This document shows, in pieces, positions 47,550 through 57,826 of a stretch of 64,000 bases of DNA. The notes under the pieces are model-generated. The model saw nothing but the letters and a program-made list of their open reading frames with translations. It was not told where the DNA came from and made no database searches. The position numbers were made by a program, and so were the translations under genes. Positions within the stretch are counted from its first letter, which is position 1; the number at the start of each line of letters is the position of its first letter. Source of the stretch: Hermatobates lingyangjiaoensis (lineage: Eukaryota > Arthropoda > Insecta > Hemiptera > Hermatobatidae); NCBI GenBank assembly GCA_026182355.1, contig JAPFBL010000104.1:3217501-3281500 (forward strand), given 5' to 3'.

Positions 47550-48471
47550 CGAGGTGTGTAAATAAAGTAGTGAGACTGGCAACGTCGCTTTCGATCTGGC
47601 AACGCTGGAAACGCGTGGCCTTGAGTAGCGTCAGGTGTACGTGTGATGCGCCTCCAGTATGAATCTGAACTCGCCACAGTCATTTGTTTGTCCGTAGCGT
47701 TGGTTTTCGTGAAATGGTTTTTTCTTGAGCGTTTTAAAAATGAGTGACCTCAAAGTTGAGCAGCGGTGTGCAATCAAATTTTGCTTCACACTTGGACATA
47801 ATGCAACCGAAACTTTTGAAAAACTTCAGGAGGCCTATGGAGAACGTGTTTTATCAAGGGCACAGGTTTTTCGGTGATTTAAGGAATTTTCAGAAGAAAG
47901 AGAGTCGATTGAAGATGAACCACGAAGCGGAAGGCCTTCAAGTGCAAACACCGATGAAAATGTCAACAGAGTACGGAACCTTGTGCGTTCAGATCGACGC
48001 TTGACAGTCAGAATGATCGGGGAACAGTTGAATTTGAATCACACCTCCGTTCATCACATTTTGACCAATGAATTGGAGATGAGAAAAATTTGTGCGAAAA
48101 TGACAACGCGCCCTGTCACACTGCCATCTCAATAAACGAGTTTTTGGCCAGTAAAAACATTCCTGTTGCTCCTCAGCCTCCTTATTCACCAGACTTGAGT
48201 CCTTGTGACTTTTTCCTCTTCCCGAGATTGAAAAATCACCTCAAGGGAACTCATTTCGGGACACTACAAAACATATAAACTGCTGTAACCGACCAGCTGA
48301 AGGCCATTCCAGAATCCGAGTTCCAGCAATGCTACAATGATTGGAAGGACCGTCTCCAGCGCTGTGTGGCTTCCGAAGGGAACTATTTTGAAGGTGACAA
48401 TATCACATTGTAATTATATTTGAATAGAAAATTTTAAAAAATCAATCTCACTACTTTATTTACACACCTCG
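47550..48471 (+). mobile_element. mariner transposon, internally deleted
   Basis: 922 bp between TA dinucleotides (47548-47549 and 48472-48473). The terminal inverted repeats begin cgaggtgtgtaaataaagta and match perfectly for 26 bp. Autonomous mariners are about 1.3 kb, so roughly 0.35-0.4 kb of the transposase gene is missing. The perfect TIRs suggest it could still have been moved in trans relatively recently. Confidence 0.93.
47740..48413 (+). pseudogene. mariner transposase, broken (D34D type)
   Basis: The start is ATG at 47740 (MSDLKVEQR...), giving an N-terminal helix-turn-helix region that continues through AQVFR, an in-frame TGA at 47875-47877 where the family has Trp, then FKEFSEERESIEDEPRSGRP and RLTVRMIGEQLNLNHTSVHH. 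Near 48085-48105 the frame jumps straight to NDNAPCHTAISINEF: the segment with the first catalytic Asp has been deleted. The second and third Asp remain in NDNAPCH and YSPDLSPCD with exactly 34 residues between them, diagnostic of mariner. A second stop (TAA, 48276-48278) interrupts before the C-terminus FEGDNITL, which ends at 48411-48413. Non-functional. Confidence 0.93.
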
Positions 48472-48659
48472 TAAATGGGTGTTAGAGCCATTCAACAGGT
48501 TTCACACGCTGTGCATCTTCAAGTGAGATTGATAACTGTCGATTGACAATGGGAATGAATACCCATTCACAGGTATTGTAATGACAATATTTTTTTAAAT
48601 TTCCTATTATTAAATTTAAATATATTTTATTTATTACCTCACTTTCTTTTAAAATTTAC

Positions 48660-49030
48660 ACTATCATTGTCAAGTCCATCCAGTCGTCTCATTAGTTTTA
48701 TTATTGGTTTTAAGTAGTATATCCCATTGATGATTTACCTGTTCATTTAGTAAATTATCTGTATTTTTATGCTTACAGATATTGAGTTCCTCTATTTTAT
48801 TTAATCTTTGTCTTTTATGTATAGTTTTTATTAAAAAAAAATGAATTTTTGATACTATCCGGTTCATGTCCATGTTTATTTAAGTTATTTGCGTAGTTTG
48901 ACTTATTTATTGTATTCCTAATATTTTATGTGTTCTTTGACCTACTGGTTTTGTGTTCTACCAGTTTGGTCTTTATCCTCGTATATATGTTAAAAATCTT
49001 TAGTTTTTAATTTATATACTTCCCTTTTAC
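48660..49030 (-). pseudogene. Decayed GIY-YIG end of a Penelope-like ORF
   Basis: Minus-strand fragments read KGKYINKLKTKDF, then IYEDKDQTGRTQNQ, VKEHIKY and, in an open stretch at 48873-48670, SKIHFFLIKTIHKRQRLNKI followed by EELNICKHKNTDNLLNEQVN. This order (YKLKC..., YIGQTGR, KEHI, then an ExxxIYKH...NLLNEQ C-terminus) is that of Penelope GIY-YIG domains. Many stops and shifts; no RT remains on its 5' side. Confidence 0.6.
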
Positions 49031-50689
49031 CAGAGTAACTAATAACTAACAATAACTGTTGTTAATTTTAAAATCAATCATTTTACCTATTATTGGTTTT
49101 ATTATCGAATTATTAGTTTTATAGAAACATTGTACTGTTTTACTATTCAGGATTATTGGACAATCATCAACCCGACTTGAAGATGCACAACCGATTGGGC
49201 GGCTATAACACTGAGGTAAAATTATACTTCTAATAGTATGGTGTCTACTAACCTCTGTGATACTAACAATTTGCTTGTAGTAAATCAATTATACTATAAT
49301 AAATTTAGTACTACTGAACAACAATCTACCATATTGTTGGGTTTCTTATTATAAAGAGCTATGGTTGCCAACAAGTGTCTATTAGTCTATTATAACCTGC
49401 AAAATTAGTCTATAACCTGCAAACACCTGGAAATAGTCGCGTGGCTGAGGTCTACTGACGCTTCCATCCTTTATTGGAATATTGACTGTTACACCTTAAT
49501 TATAAGGGATGGCATTAAATATGTATATTTCTCTCCCAACTCTCTCCAGGTCTTACCAGGACCCCATAACTATCGTGTACACATTAAGTTCTAACTCTGA
49601 TCCGCAGTCTCTTGGAATTAACAATTAGATTAATAATAAGAGAAGAAGTCAAATCAATCATACAGGGGTAAAACGATTATAACAAGTTTCCACACAGAAC
49701 AAGTTTTTTTATTCAAACAGCACGTTTCAAACACTTTGTGTTCCAATTTAAGCAGTAGAGGACAAATAACCGTTGATCTGAGGTCTAAAAAAAACTTCTT
49801 TTGGGTGGAAAGTTTCTATTTTCCTTTTACCCCATTATGAGTAAATACCACACAATTACGGATTGCACAGCTAATGAGTCAATCAGTAATTCTATGAAAT
49901 TTTAAAACTTTCTAAAGGAATAATTTGTAAGTTTAAATAACAATTGGTGAAAATGATAATAATTCGGACAGAAGGAATAAAATAAGGTTACACAATATAA
50001 AGAAGCTGCTAGATATATTATATTTAGTACTTAAATTTAACCAAATAACTATGTTTTTGTTAAAATAAACTTGTTATAGTGATCACACATTTAAAAAATT
50101 GAGTTTGGAATGTTGCTGTTGAATTTTACAATGGAATGCACATTATTGTGACATTGGTATGCTTTATAGAGTCTGACTCCGACTAACCAAATATTTAGAA
50201 TATGTCTTCTAAACTTAGACTTCAACTTATAAATTTTATTTCTCTATGCAAGTAGTTTTCCTAGAGAGTAATAAAACATGAGGCAAAATTTAATTAAGGA
50301 TGGCGAATAAAACCATTGTTGAGTAAGATATCTGCTCCGACTACACTTACAATAACTTTCCTAATGACTCTGACTCCGACTTTACAACTCTCATTCTTGA
50401 ATTTCACTCTAAATCCTTCAACTTCAAATCCTCCAGGATAATTATAATATTGACTTAAACTCTCACTCGGCAGTGCAGAAGTCAACTGCTTCTTTCTCTG
50501 ATTACTTCAAGCTTTGGTTATAATGTTTTAAGCTTCACATTTTCTGTTTCACATTTTGCAAAAATGCAAGGCGGATATTTAATTTGAATGACTTCTGTTG
50601 TGATTGGCTAGACAAAGGTAATGAGCAGTAATTATTTCGCTAGTGCATCAATAGGCTGAATATAATTAAGGGATGTCTAAGCGGCTGGA
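49031..50689. other. Unassigned AT-rich DNA
   Basis: No supportable gene. The part up to about 49300 may be the continuation of the eroded Penelope fragment. Small minus-strand ORFs at 49046-49288 and 50294-50485 have no motif. Confidence 0.45.
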
Positions 50690-50890
50690 ATTATAGCGGT
50701 GAAGGGTGGATTGAGGGTTAGAAGAGGATTAGCCGGCAGTAATGTCGGCCTGTAATTCTCACAAGGCTCTAATTGTCCTCCCCTTGGGAGGCTTAGCACA
50801 ACGTCACAGCTAGCCTCTTACCCTAGAGACCTCCTTATTACTACGCTTCGCTTTGAACCTCTTCAGACTCACTCAACTTCTTAAATGTCT
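50690..50890. other. GC-richer island with purine-to-pyrimidine switch
   Basis: G/A-rich on the plus strand at 50690-50745 (gaagggtggattgagggtta, almost no C), then C/T-rich at 50755-50885. No ORF. Confidence 0.5.
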
Positions 50891-51339
50891 AAGAATATCT
50901 TGCCAAGAAATAACTTCTACTTGAAATCAAAAACAATTGTTTACCTTACAATTGTTAATGTAAGTATGATAATAAAATAATATCAATTGTAATTTTTTTC
51001 ACACAAAAGCAAGTCATAACACCTTAGAATATCTATAAAAAACTAAAATATTAATAATAATAACACTTATTTTTATAATAAGGTGTTGTGATCTCAACAA
51101 GTGTACTCCTTCAGTTGAGAATCCTTCCTTAACTTTATTGCTATTTCTCATGATCAGGCTGCTTATGGTGGGGCTTCGGTAATAGTTTATTAGGTGAACT
51201 TGCATTCAGCTGCTGTGCACTTTATATTTCTCTTGGTTATGTCTCTGAGCACACGTCAGTCTATTTTGTGGTCTTCCAAGTACTGATTTTCGTAATAAAG
51301 GTTATATGTTATGCCTGTTAAATGTTTGCCGGCTTTACT

Positions 51340-51960
51340 GATCTGTTGGAATTAAAATATTGTTTTAAAATATTATCAAAGAGAGATTTAGATGAGGGAT
51401 TGTTCTGTAAACTCGATTTCCTTCTGAAATAGTTTTAATTAGGTGATGTTTTGTAGACTCTATGTATAAATGCTTTTATTGTTGAGTTTTTGTTCTGTTG
51501 TGGGCATTCACTAGTAGCATTGAGATAGGATGCATAGTTTGTAGATTTCTTGTAAATTGATTTAGTAAGTTTCTGGTTATAGTAATCTATCTTGATGTCT
51601 AGAAAGTTAATTTTATTGTTAACCGCAATCTCTGAGGTGAATTTCAGATCGGATACTTCTTCAAAGATCTCTTTAAGCATGTTGAGTTCGTTCTGATCCT
51701 TCACTAAGACAAATCAGTCATCAACATATAGGCAATCTCAATTTTCTCAATAGGTCTTATCTCAATTTTATTCATAATCTGGTTTTCCATTTGACACATA
51801 TGAAAGTTGGCAAAGGTTGCCTCCTGTGGTGAGCCCATTGCAATGTTTGAAGATATAAGCTTCCGTCCACAAGGGTAAATGGAGTTTGCGTCATACATGC
51901 GTGTAGGAGGTTTTCAAGAAAAGATAGGTTGAAAGGTGGAGTTATATCAAGCAAAATCGA
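51340..51960 (-). pseudogene. Decayed Penelope-like reverse transcriptase
   Basis: Minus strand, three frames. LDITPPFNLSFLENLLHACM begins just inside 51954; the next frame has SSNIAMGSPQEATFANFHM (RT motif B, AMGSP). The catalytic box reads YVDD followed immediately by a TGA (about 51730-51715) in a third frame. After that VKDQNELNMLKEIFEEVSDL and INFLDIKIDYYNQKLTKSIY (51704-51435) give the post-catalytic FLD region and thumb. Several frame breaks make it non-functional. The sequence is unlike the other Penelope copies here, so it is a separate lineage. No GIY-YIG part was found downstream. Confidence 0.78.
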
Positions 51961-53492
51961 CCCTTATACAATTCTCAATAAGAAAAAAAACTTGTCTTTT
52001 TTACTTTACTTTATAAAAAATACTAACTAAAATCCTCAAATGATTACATGGGCCTTGAAATTTCTTTAGGTTAAGACAAAATTAGAAAAAAGTATAATGA
52101 TACTTTGGCTAAATGCAGAAAATCAATAATCTACCTTAAGGGATTCATTGGAAATCATGGTGTCTTAACCCTAAATTACTTTGGCTCTTCAAAACTACTT
52201 TCCAAAGATTAAAAAGTTTTTTTAATCAATGACTTTTGTAATTAACTAAATAGGCTAAAAATTAAACACATCAATCATCTCTGCCAATAGGAGGACAATA
52301 TAAAATAGTTTTAAATATGGGCATACTCGTAATTTCAATATGAATAAAACTACACAACTTACAATAGTATTAAACAATAATCGAATGAAATTACACTTTC
52401 AGAGTAAAAATTCTTGTGAAATATTAAGACTGCATAATATTGAGAATGAATAAATGGGAGTGGATTAGAAATTGTTTAAAGAAGGCTTATGATTTCTAGA
52501 AGGTTTAGGTATTATTTAAGATAATAAACCAGTCAATTCTCTCTCATAAAAATTGTTAAAGTTCTTTTCTTCGCATTAAAACCAGTAAATTCATTTAACT
52601 TGGTATGTAATAAGTAATATCTATTTGATAGCAGAACTATTTGCAAGATATACATTTTAGTAAGGAGTTTTTTTTTCTATATTAGGTATTATTTCTTTCA
52701 TCAATAATAGTAGCAATGGTAAAACACTTATTCTATTTTTAACATTACTAATTCATATATGAATACTTGTTCAAATGTTATTGCTAACATTGTTAGTTAA
52801 CTATGATAAGAACATACCTCTGGATACCGTTCACAAAAAAGAGTAGAATATTCCTTGAAGGTTGGGAACAAGTTATCACAAGACTGAAATTCCTAAAATA
52901 TTCCTTTACCTCGTTCAGCCCCATATTTTCCCACTATTTCCGCCTCACGAAGGACTATTTCCTTTTACTGGGCTCCCCATCTACGATAGCTCCCAACATG
53001 TTCGTTTCACAATGCAATTTAGAAGCACCCAAGTTTAATAATGCCATTCCAGGATTCCATAACTTTTTTTAGATGATGACAAGAAACATTTCTAACAAAC
53101 AATTCGTATTTTTTACTACATAAAAGTCTGACCAGTGTAAATATACTAAACAATTCAATGAAAAAATAAATTATTCAAATAAATTGTTTAGTCTTCTTCT
53201 TGTATATTAATAGGGACATAACATACAACATATCGAAGAAGAGAATGCATAGCATACCCAAAGTTTTCTATAGTTGGACAAATGTAATATAAATATTAAA
53301 AACATTTAAGCGATATATGATACTAGATCCAATTACACTGAGGAAAAAACTGTATAATGTTACCTCATATTTTTGTAATACAAATATAAATCTTTATTGT
53401 AATTCATGAAACATTTTTTACCAACAAATGATATGAAGCCGGTATTCATACTTATTTGAGGCCACAGGTGACCTATGCTCCCATCTAGTCCA
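51961..53492. other. Unassigned AT-rich DNA
   Basis: No supportable feature; an 89-codon plus-strand ORF at 52803-53072 has slightly higher GC but no motif. Confidence 0.5.
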
Positions 53493-53719
53493 GGTTAGGT
53501 TTGTTCGCGATGCAGTGCTAGTCCCACAAGAAAACACACGTACACTGAGAATTGGCTCTTTGTGAAACCACAAAATGAAGATTGATTATACATTGGGAGT
53601 CTAAATTTATATAATTTAAGTGTATTTGGAATAGGGATCTACAACGAGTACCTGGCATCGTACATGCTCAGACCAAGGGACGATGTGCTTAGATTTATTC
53701 ACTAAGTGAATAAATTGTA
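53493..53719 (-). mobile_element. tRNA-derived SINE, 5'-truncated copy
   Basis: Minus-strand copy colinear with 2402-2640: the ggttaggtt tail, tagtcccacaagaaaacaca, gaagattgattatacattgg, gtgtatttggaatagggatc, aacgagtacctggcatcgta, then gatttattcac. The tRNA-like head is missing, as expected from 5' truncation during reverse transcription. Confidence 0.85.
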
Positions 53720-53904
53720 AATTTTGCCACTTTTTTTGGTTTTATTTTCTGAATCTAGAGATTTTATATTAGTGGACTGTTTAATTTTTTATAGTGAACA
53801 TCTTAATATCATAGCAACTTCCTGTTCATATATAGCAAATTAAATAAATCTCTGAAATATTTGGCACTTATATATACGAGTATATATATATATATATATA
53901 TATA

Positions 53905-54172
53905 TTAGTATATTTAGGAAGCAGTCCTTCATTTATACAGGTTTGATTAAATAATACGCCATATTTACGGTTGATTATTTTCCTTGTGTATTTCTCAAGG
54001 GATCTGAATAATCTTCTTGTACAAACATCTAAATTGAATAGAACATTTCCAATGGAACCATTGGAAATGTTCTATTCAATTTAGATGTTTGTACAAGAAG
54101 ATTATTCAGATCCCTTGAGAAATACACAAGGAAAATAATCAACCGTAAATATGGCGTATTATTTAATCAAAC

Positions 54173-54179
<7 letters not shown>
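53905..54179. repeat. 122-bp perfect palindrome carrying Penelope 5' coding sequence
   Basis: Arms 53934-54055 and 54058-54179 are exact reverse complements with a 2-nt spacer. One frame is open through the palindrome sequence and reads FRSLEKYTRKIINRKYG then FNQTC; in the left copy it continues INEGLLPKYTN until TA repeats begin. The xxLLPKYTN segment resembles the N-terminal region of Penelope proteins that lies upstream of the RT. Both arms end in or near (TA)n (53878-53903 and 54174-54210). Interpreted as a head-to-head pair of 5' fragments. Confidence 0.85.
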
Positions 54180-54213
<34 letters not shown>

Positions 54214-54628
54214 TAAAAGAAACGGTCCAGCGGACTTTTTTACAATAAAATAAAAAACGAAGGAAACACACAGAAAGACACAGACATAACTCACATCGAT
54301 ATTTCGACAATCGTCGTCATCAGGAGGTGCGAAGAGCGAAGAGTCCCGCAGAAAGACAGGGCGGTACTGAACTCGGAAACCGCAGACAGTACCCCACCAC
54401 TTACCACCAAGCGGGGGAAGGGAGGGAAGGAAATGATGAAGAGCCAAATTAAGACGTAAAAGGAACGAGTAAAAATTATAACTATAAAAAATTATAAAAA
54501 AGTAGATAAATCAAATTAAAATTAATAAAAATAATAAATAAAAAGTAAAATAAAAAATAATAAATAAATAAATAAAAAATAAATAAATAAAAAATAATAA
54601 ATAAATAAATAAATAAATCATAAATAAA

Positions 54629-55975
54629 TTATCGGTTGAGGTTGAGTCCGGGGGAAGAGCGAGCATCAAGTAAGCATATGTATGCCTCCTCTGAAGCTCT
54701 TAGGGTAACTTTATTGTTGGATTCGGGGATCTGTTTCAGGATCTGAACCCTGAAACAGTCATTGAAACTGAGTCCATGCGAGTTCGCATGGATGGCTACA
54801 GGATAGTTACTGCGTTGACCGACTGAAGCCCTATGACCATACATACGAAGGCTCAACTTATTAGAAGTTAAGCCAACGTAAAAGGAGTCACACTGAGTGC
54901 AATCCAGTCGGTAAACACAGTTGCTCGAGGTACAGGAGGAATTGACCTCAACCGGGTAGGAACTATGGTGGAGAGGGGAATCGAAGGAAGGATTAGGATT
55001 TACAATCAGGCAAGTTTGACAGCCACAGCGTCCACATTGTTTCATTCCAGGAACAGGATTGGAAGGCTGAGGGGAAATATGAGAGAAAATGCTTTTTAGA
55101 TTGGCAGGTTTACGGTAGGAAATAGAAGGGGGGTGATTAAAGATGGAAGAAGTAGAAGTAGAAGTAGACAGAATCGGAAAAGACTCCTTAATAACAGCAC
55201 GAAGCTTATAAGCGCCAGGGAAGTAGGTTGTCAGGAAGAAGGAAGTGTTACTTCTATCCCTCTTGGGTCTGGGTTGGTGGGAGATGTCAGCCGGTAAAAC
55301 ACGACTATCAATGAAGGAGCGAGGATAGCCTCGTTCAGAAAATTTGTCCTTTAAGAGGTTAAGGTGATGTCTGCGGTCTTGGAGATTATTGCAGATATTG
55401 TGAATACGGAGGGACAAGGATCGAGGTATAGACTTTTTAACATGGGATGGATGGCAACTATTGTAATGGAGGTACTGTTGGGAGTTGGTGGGTTTTATAT
55501 GTACGGAAGTCAAGAAGTGTCCATTGTCAAAAGTAACGTCAACGTCAAGAAAGGTGATAAGTCTGTCGGAGATGTCGTAAGTGAAAGTGATGGAGGGGCA
55601 GAAATTTTGAAAGGAGTGTAGGAAAAGTTCTAAGTTATGTTTGCCATGGGGCCAAATGAAGAAAATATCATCAATAAAACGGAGATAAAGGAGTGGAAGA
55701 AGTTGACAGGTGGCCAGGAAATCCTGCTCTAATTTGGCCATGAAAAGATTAGCGTAAGAAGGGGCCATAATCGTACCCATAGCTGTGCCTCTGGTTTGAA
55801 GGTAATAACGACCCTCAAACTGAAAGACATTATGCTGTAGCACGAAATCAGCCAAAGAGACTAGAAAGGATGTGGAAGGATTAAGGGGTGCGGTTCTGCC
55901 ATCAAGAAAGTATCGCAGAGCTTTCCAGTCCAGGTCTGGACGCCCTGCGATACTTTCTTGATGGCAGAACCGCAC
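54629..55975 (-). CDS. Penelope-like RT + GIY-YIG endonuclease, left copy (5'-truncated)
   Basis: 448 codons open. RT motif B is GTAMGTIMAPSYANLFM (63-79), catalytic box LRFIDDIFF (98-106), FLDVDVTFD near 143-151. A Ser/Thr/Pro-rich linker contains a zinc-type knot CGRCGCQTC. The GIY-YIG domain starts CVYRLDC (353) with FYVGLTSNKLSLRM and the Glu pair in RASEEAYICLL. RT motif A and everything upstream are missing: the apparent N-terminus (MRFCHQESIA) is antisense of the other arm plus spacer, so the true ORF starts around ALRYFLDGR. The two ORFs therefore overlap on opposite strands at 55888-55975. As a truncated protein it should lack RT activity, while the nuclease domain looks intact. The short plus-strand ORF at 55364-55621 is a shadow. 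Confidence 0.92.
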   Translation of the reverse strand: MRFCHQESIAGRPDLDWKALRYFLDGRTAPLNPSTSFLVSLADFVLQHNVFQFEGRYYLQTRGTAMGTIMAPSYANLFMAKLEQDFLATCQLLPLLYLRFIDDIFFIWPHGKHNLELFLHSFQNFCPSITFTYDISDRLITFLDVDVTFDNGHFLTSVHIKPTNSQQYLHYNSCHPSHVKKSIPRSLSLRIHNICNNLQDRRHHLNLLKDKFSERGYPRSFIDSRVLPADISHQPRPKRDRSNTSFFLTTYFPGAYKLRAVIKESFPILSTSTSTSSIFNHPPSISYRKPANLKSIFSHISPQPSNPVPGMKQCGRCGCQTCLIVNPNPSFDSPLHHSSYPVEVNSSCTSSNCVYRLDCTQCDSFYVGLTSNKLSLRMYGHRASVGQRSNYPVAIHANSHGLSFNDCFRVQILKQIPESNNKVTLRASEEAYICLLDARSSPGLNLNR

Positions 55976-57234
55976 CCCTTAATCCTTCCACATCCTTTCT
56001 AGTCTCTTTGGCTGATTTCGTGCTACAGCATAATGTCTTTCAGTTTGAGGGTCGTTATTACCTTCAAACCAGAGGCACAGCTATGGGTACGATTATGGCC
56101 CCTTCTTACGCTAATCTTTTCATGGCCAAATTAGAGCAGGATTTCCTGGCCACCTGTCAACTTCTTCCACTCCTTTATCTCCGTTTTATTGATGATATTT
56201 TCTTCATTTGGCCCCATGGCAAACATAACTTAGAACTTTTCCTACACTCCTTTCAAAATTTCTGCCCCTCCATCACTTTCACTTACGACATCTCCGACAG
56301 ACTTATCACCTTTCTTGACGTTGACGTTACTTTTGACAATGGACACTTCTTGACTTCCGTACATATAAAACCCACCAACTCCCAACAGTACCTCCATTAC
56401 AATAGTTGCCATCCATCCCATGTTAAAAAGTCTATACCTCGATCCTTGTCCCTCCGTATTCACAATATCTGCAATAATCTCCAAGACCGCAGACATCACC
56501 TTAACCTCTTAAAGGACAAATTTTCTGAACGAGGCTATCCTCGCTCCTTCATTGATAGTCGTGTTTTACCGGCTGACATCTCCCACCAACCCAGACCCAA
56601 GAGGGATAGAAGTAACACTTCCTTCTTCCTGTCAACCTACTTCCCTGGCGCTTATAAGCTTCGTGCTGTTATTAAGGAGTCTTTTCCGATTCTGTCTACT
56701 TCTACTTCTACTTCTTCCATCTTTAATCACCCCCCTTCTATTTCCTACCGTAAACCTGCCAATCTAAAAAGCATTTTCTCTCATATTTCCCCTCAGCCTT
56801 CCAATCCTGTTCCTGGAATGAAACAATGTGGACGCCGTGGCTGTCAAACTTGCCTGATTGTAAATCCTAATCCTTCCTTCGATTCCCCTCTCCACCATAG
56901 TTCCTACCCGGTTGAGGTCAATTCCTCCTGTACCTCGAGCAACTGTGTTTACCGACTGGATTGCACTCAGTGTGACTCCTTTTACGTTGGCTTAACTTCT
57001 AATAAGTTGAGCCTTCGTATGAATGGTCATAGGGCTTCAGTCGGTCAACGCAGTAACTATCCTGTAGCCATCCATGCGAACTCGCATGGACTCAGTTTCA
57101 ATGACTGTTTCAGGGTTCAGATCCTGAAACAGATCCCCGAATCCAACAATAAAGTTACCCTAAGAGCTTCAGAGGAGGCATACATATGCTTACTTGATGC
57201 TCGCTCTTCCCCCGGACTCAACCTCAACCGATAA
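55888..57234 (+). CDS. Penelope-like RT + GIY-YIG endonuclease, right copy (5'-truncated)
   Basis: Mirror of the left copy, also 448 codons. It differs by a few residues: the N-terminal spacer-encoded part (ELSSPGLD versus GRPDLDWK), STYFPG for TTYFPG, CGRRGC for CGRCGC (one cysteine of the putative zinc knot lost), and RMNGH for RMYGH. RT boxes GTAMGTIMAP and FIDDIFF and the C-terminal YVGLTSNK nuclease core are unchanged. The plus-strand spacer reading (PGLDALRYFLDGR) looks like a natural Penelope continuation, so this copy may be the one whose coding sequence extends into the spacer. It too lacks RT motif A. Near identity of the copies points to one recent duplication or paired insertion. 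Confidence 0.92.
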   Translation: MRFCHQESIAELSSPGLDALRYFLDGRTAPLNPSTSFLVSLADFVLQHNVFQFEGRYYLQTRGTAMGTIMAPSYANLFMAKLEQDFLATCQLLPLLYLRFIDDIFFIWPHGKHNLELFLHSFQNFCPSITFTYDISDRLITFLDVDVTFDNGHFLTSVHIKPTNSQQYLHYNSCHPSHVKKSIPRSLSLRIHNICNNLQDRRHHLNLLKDKFSERGYPRSFIDSRVLPADISHQPRPKRDRSNTSFFLSTYFPGAYKLRAVIKESFPILSTSTSTSSIFNHPPSISYRKPANLKSIFSHISPQPSNPVPGMKQCGRRGCQTCLIVNPNPSFDSPLHHSSYPVEVNSSCTSSNCVYRLDCTQCDSFYVGLTSNKLSLRMNGHRASVGQRSNYPVAIHANSHGLSFNDCFRVQILKQIPESNNKVTLRASEEAYICLLDARSSPGLNLNR

Positions 57235-57625
57235 TTTATTTATGATTTATTTATTTATTTATTATTTTTTATTTATTTATTTATTATTTTTTATTTATTT
57301 ATTTATTATTTTTTATTTTACTTTTTATTTATTATTTTTATTAATTTTAATTTGATTTATCTACTTTTTTATAATTTTTTATAGTTATAATTTTTACTCG
57401 TTCCTTTTACGTCTTAATTTGGCTCTTCATTTCCTTCCCTCCCTTCCCCCGCTTGGTGGTAAGTGGTGGGGTACTGTCTGCGGTTTCCGAGTTCAGTACC
57501 GCCCTGTCTTATTGCGGGACTCTTCGCTCTTCGCACCTCCTGATGACGACGATTGTCGAAATATCGATGTGAGTTATGTCTGTGTCTTTCTGTGTGTTTC
57601 CTTCGTTTTTTATTTTTTTTTTTTT

Positions 57626-57631
<6 letters not shown>

Positions 57632-57659
<28 letters not shown>
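57632..57659. repeat. (TA)n microsatellite
   Basis: A TA run directly after the T-rich tail of the right Penelope copy. Beyond it comes attttcgatagaaatacgat + ccgaaacggacaaatat, matching the sequence that follows the (TA)n at 22986 on the minus strand. Confidence 0.9.
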
Positions 57660-57663
<4 letters not shown>

Positions 57664-57826
57664 TTTCGATAGAAATACGATCCGAAACGGACAAATATAT
57701 TTCAAAGTAGAACAAAATTATACAAATACTATCTTTACTCTTATAAAATTTAGAGATTAAACATTGGACATTAAAATAATTTCAATAAAAATAATTAATC
57801 ATAACATCTGCCCCAATTTTTTTTAA

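Larger units (their letters stand above)
54241..57625. repeat. Head-to-head inverted pair of Penelope-like elements
   Basis: Left arm (minus) about 54241-55918 and right arm (plus) about 55945-57625, around a 26-bp unique spacer (55919-55944), symmetric about 55931.5. The two copies differ by only a handful of substitutions and small indels (a 3-bp indel just beyond the ORFs; slightly different ATTT-rich tails). Each runs from the middle of the RT gene through the GIY-YIG end, an ATTT-repeat tail and a hammerhead-like 3' end (54323-54302 minus; 57540-57561 plus). Both copies lack the RT 5' part at the same codon. (TA)n tracts flank the pair at 54174-54210 and 57632-57659. Confidence 0.92.

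Noticed and set aside
54500..54620. ATTT/AAAT repeat as an independent microsatellite locus
   Set aside because: It is present in both Penelope arms at the same position, so it is the tail of the element (57240-57330 in the other copy).
55364..56499. Pair of identical 85-codon ORFs (55364-55621 plus and 56242-56499 minus)
   Set aside because: Both are antisense shadows of the two near-identical Penelope copies.
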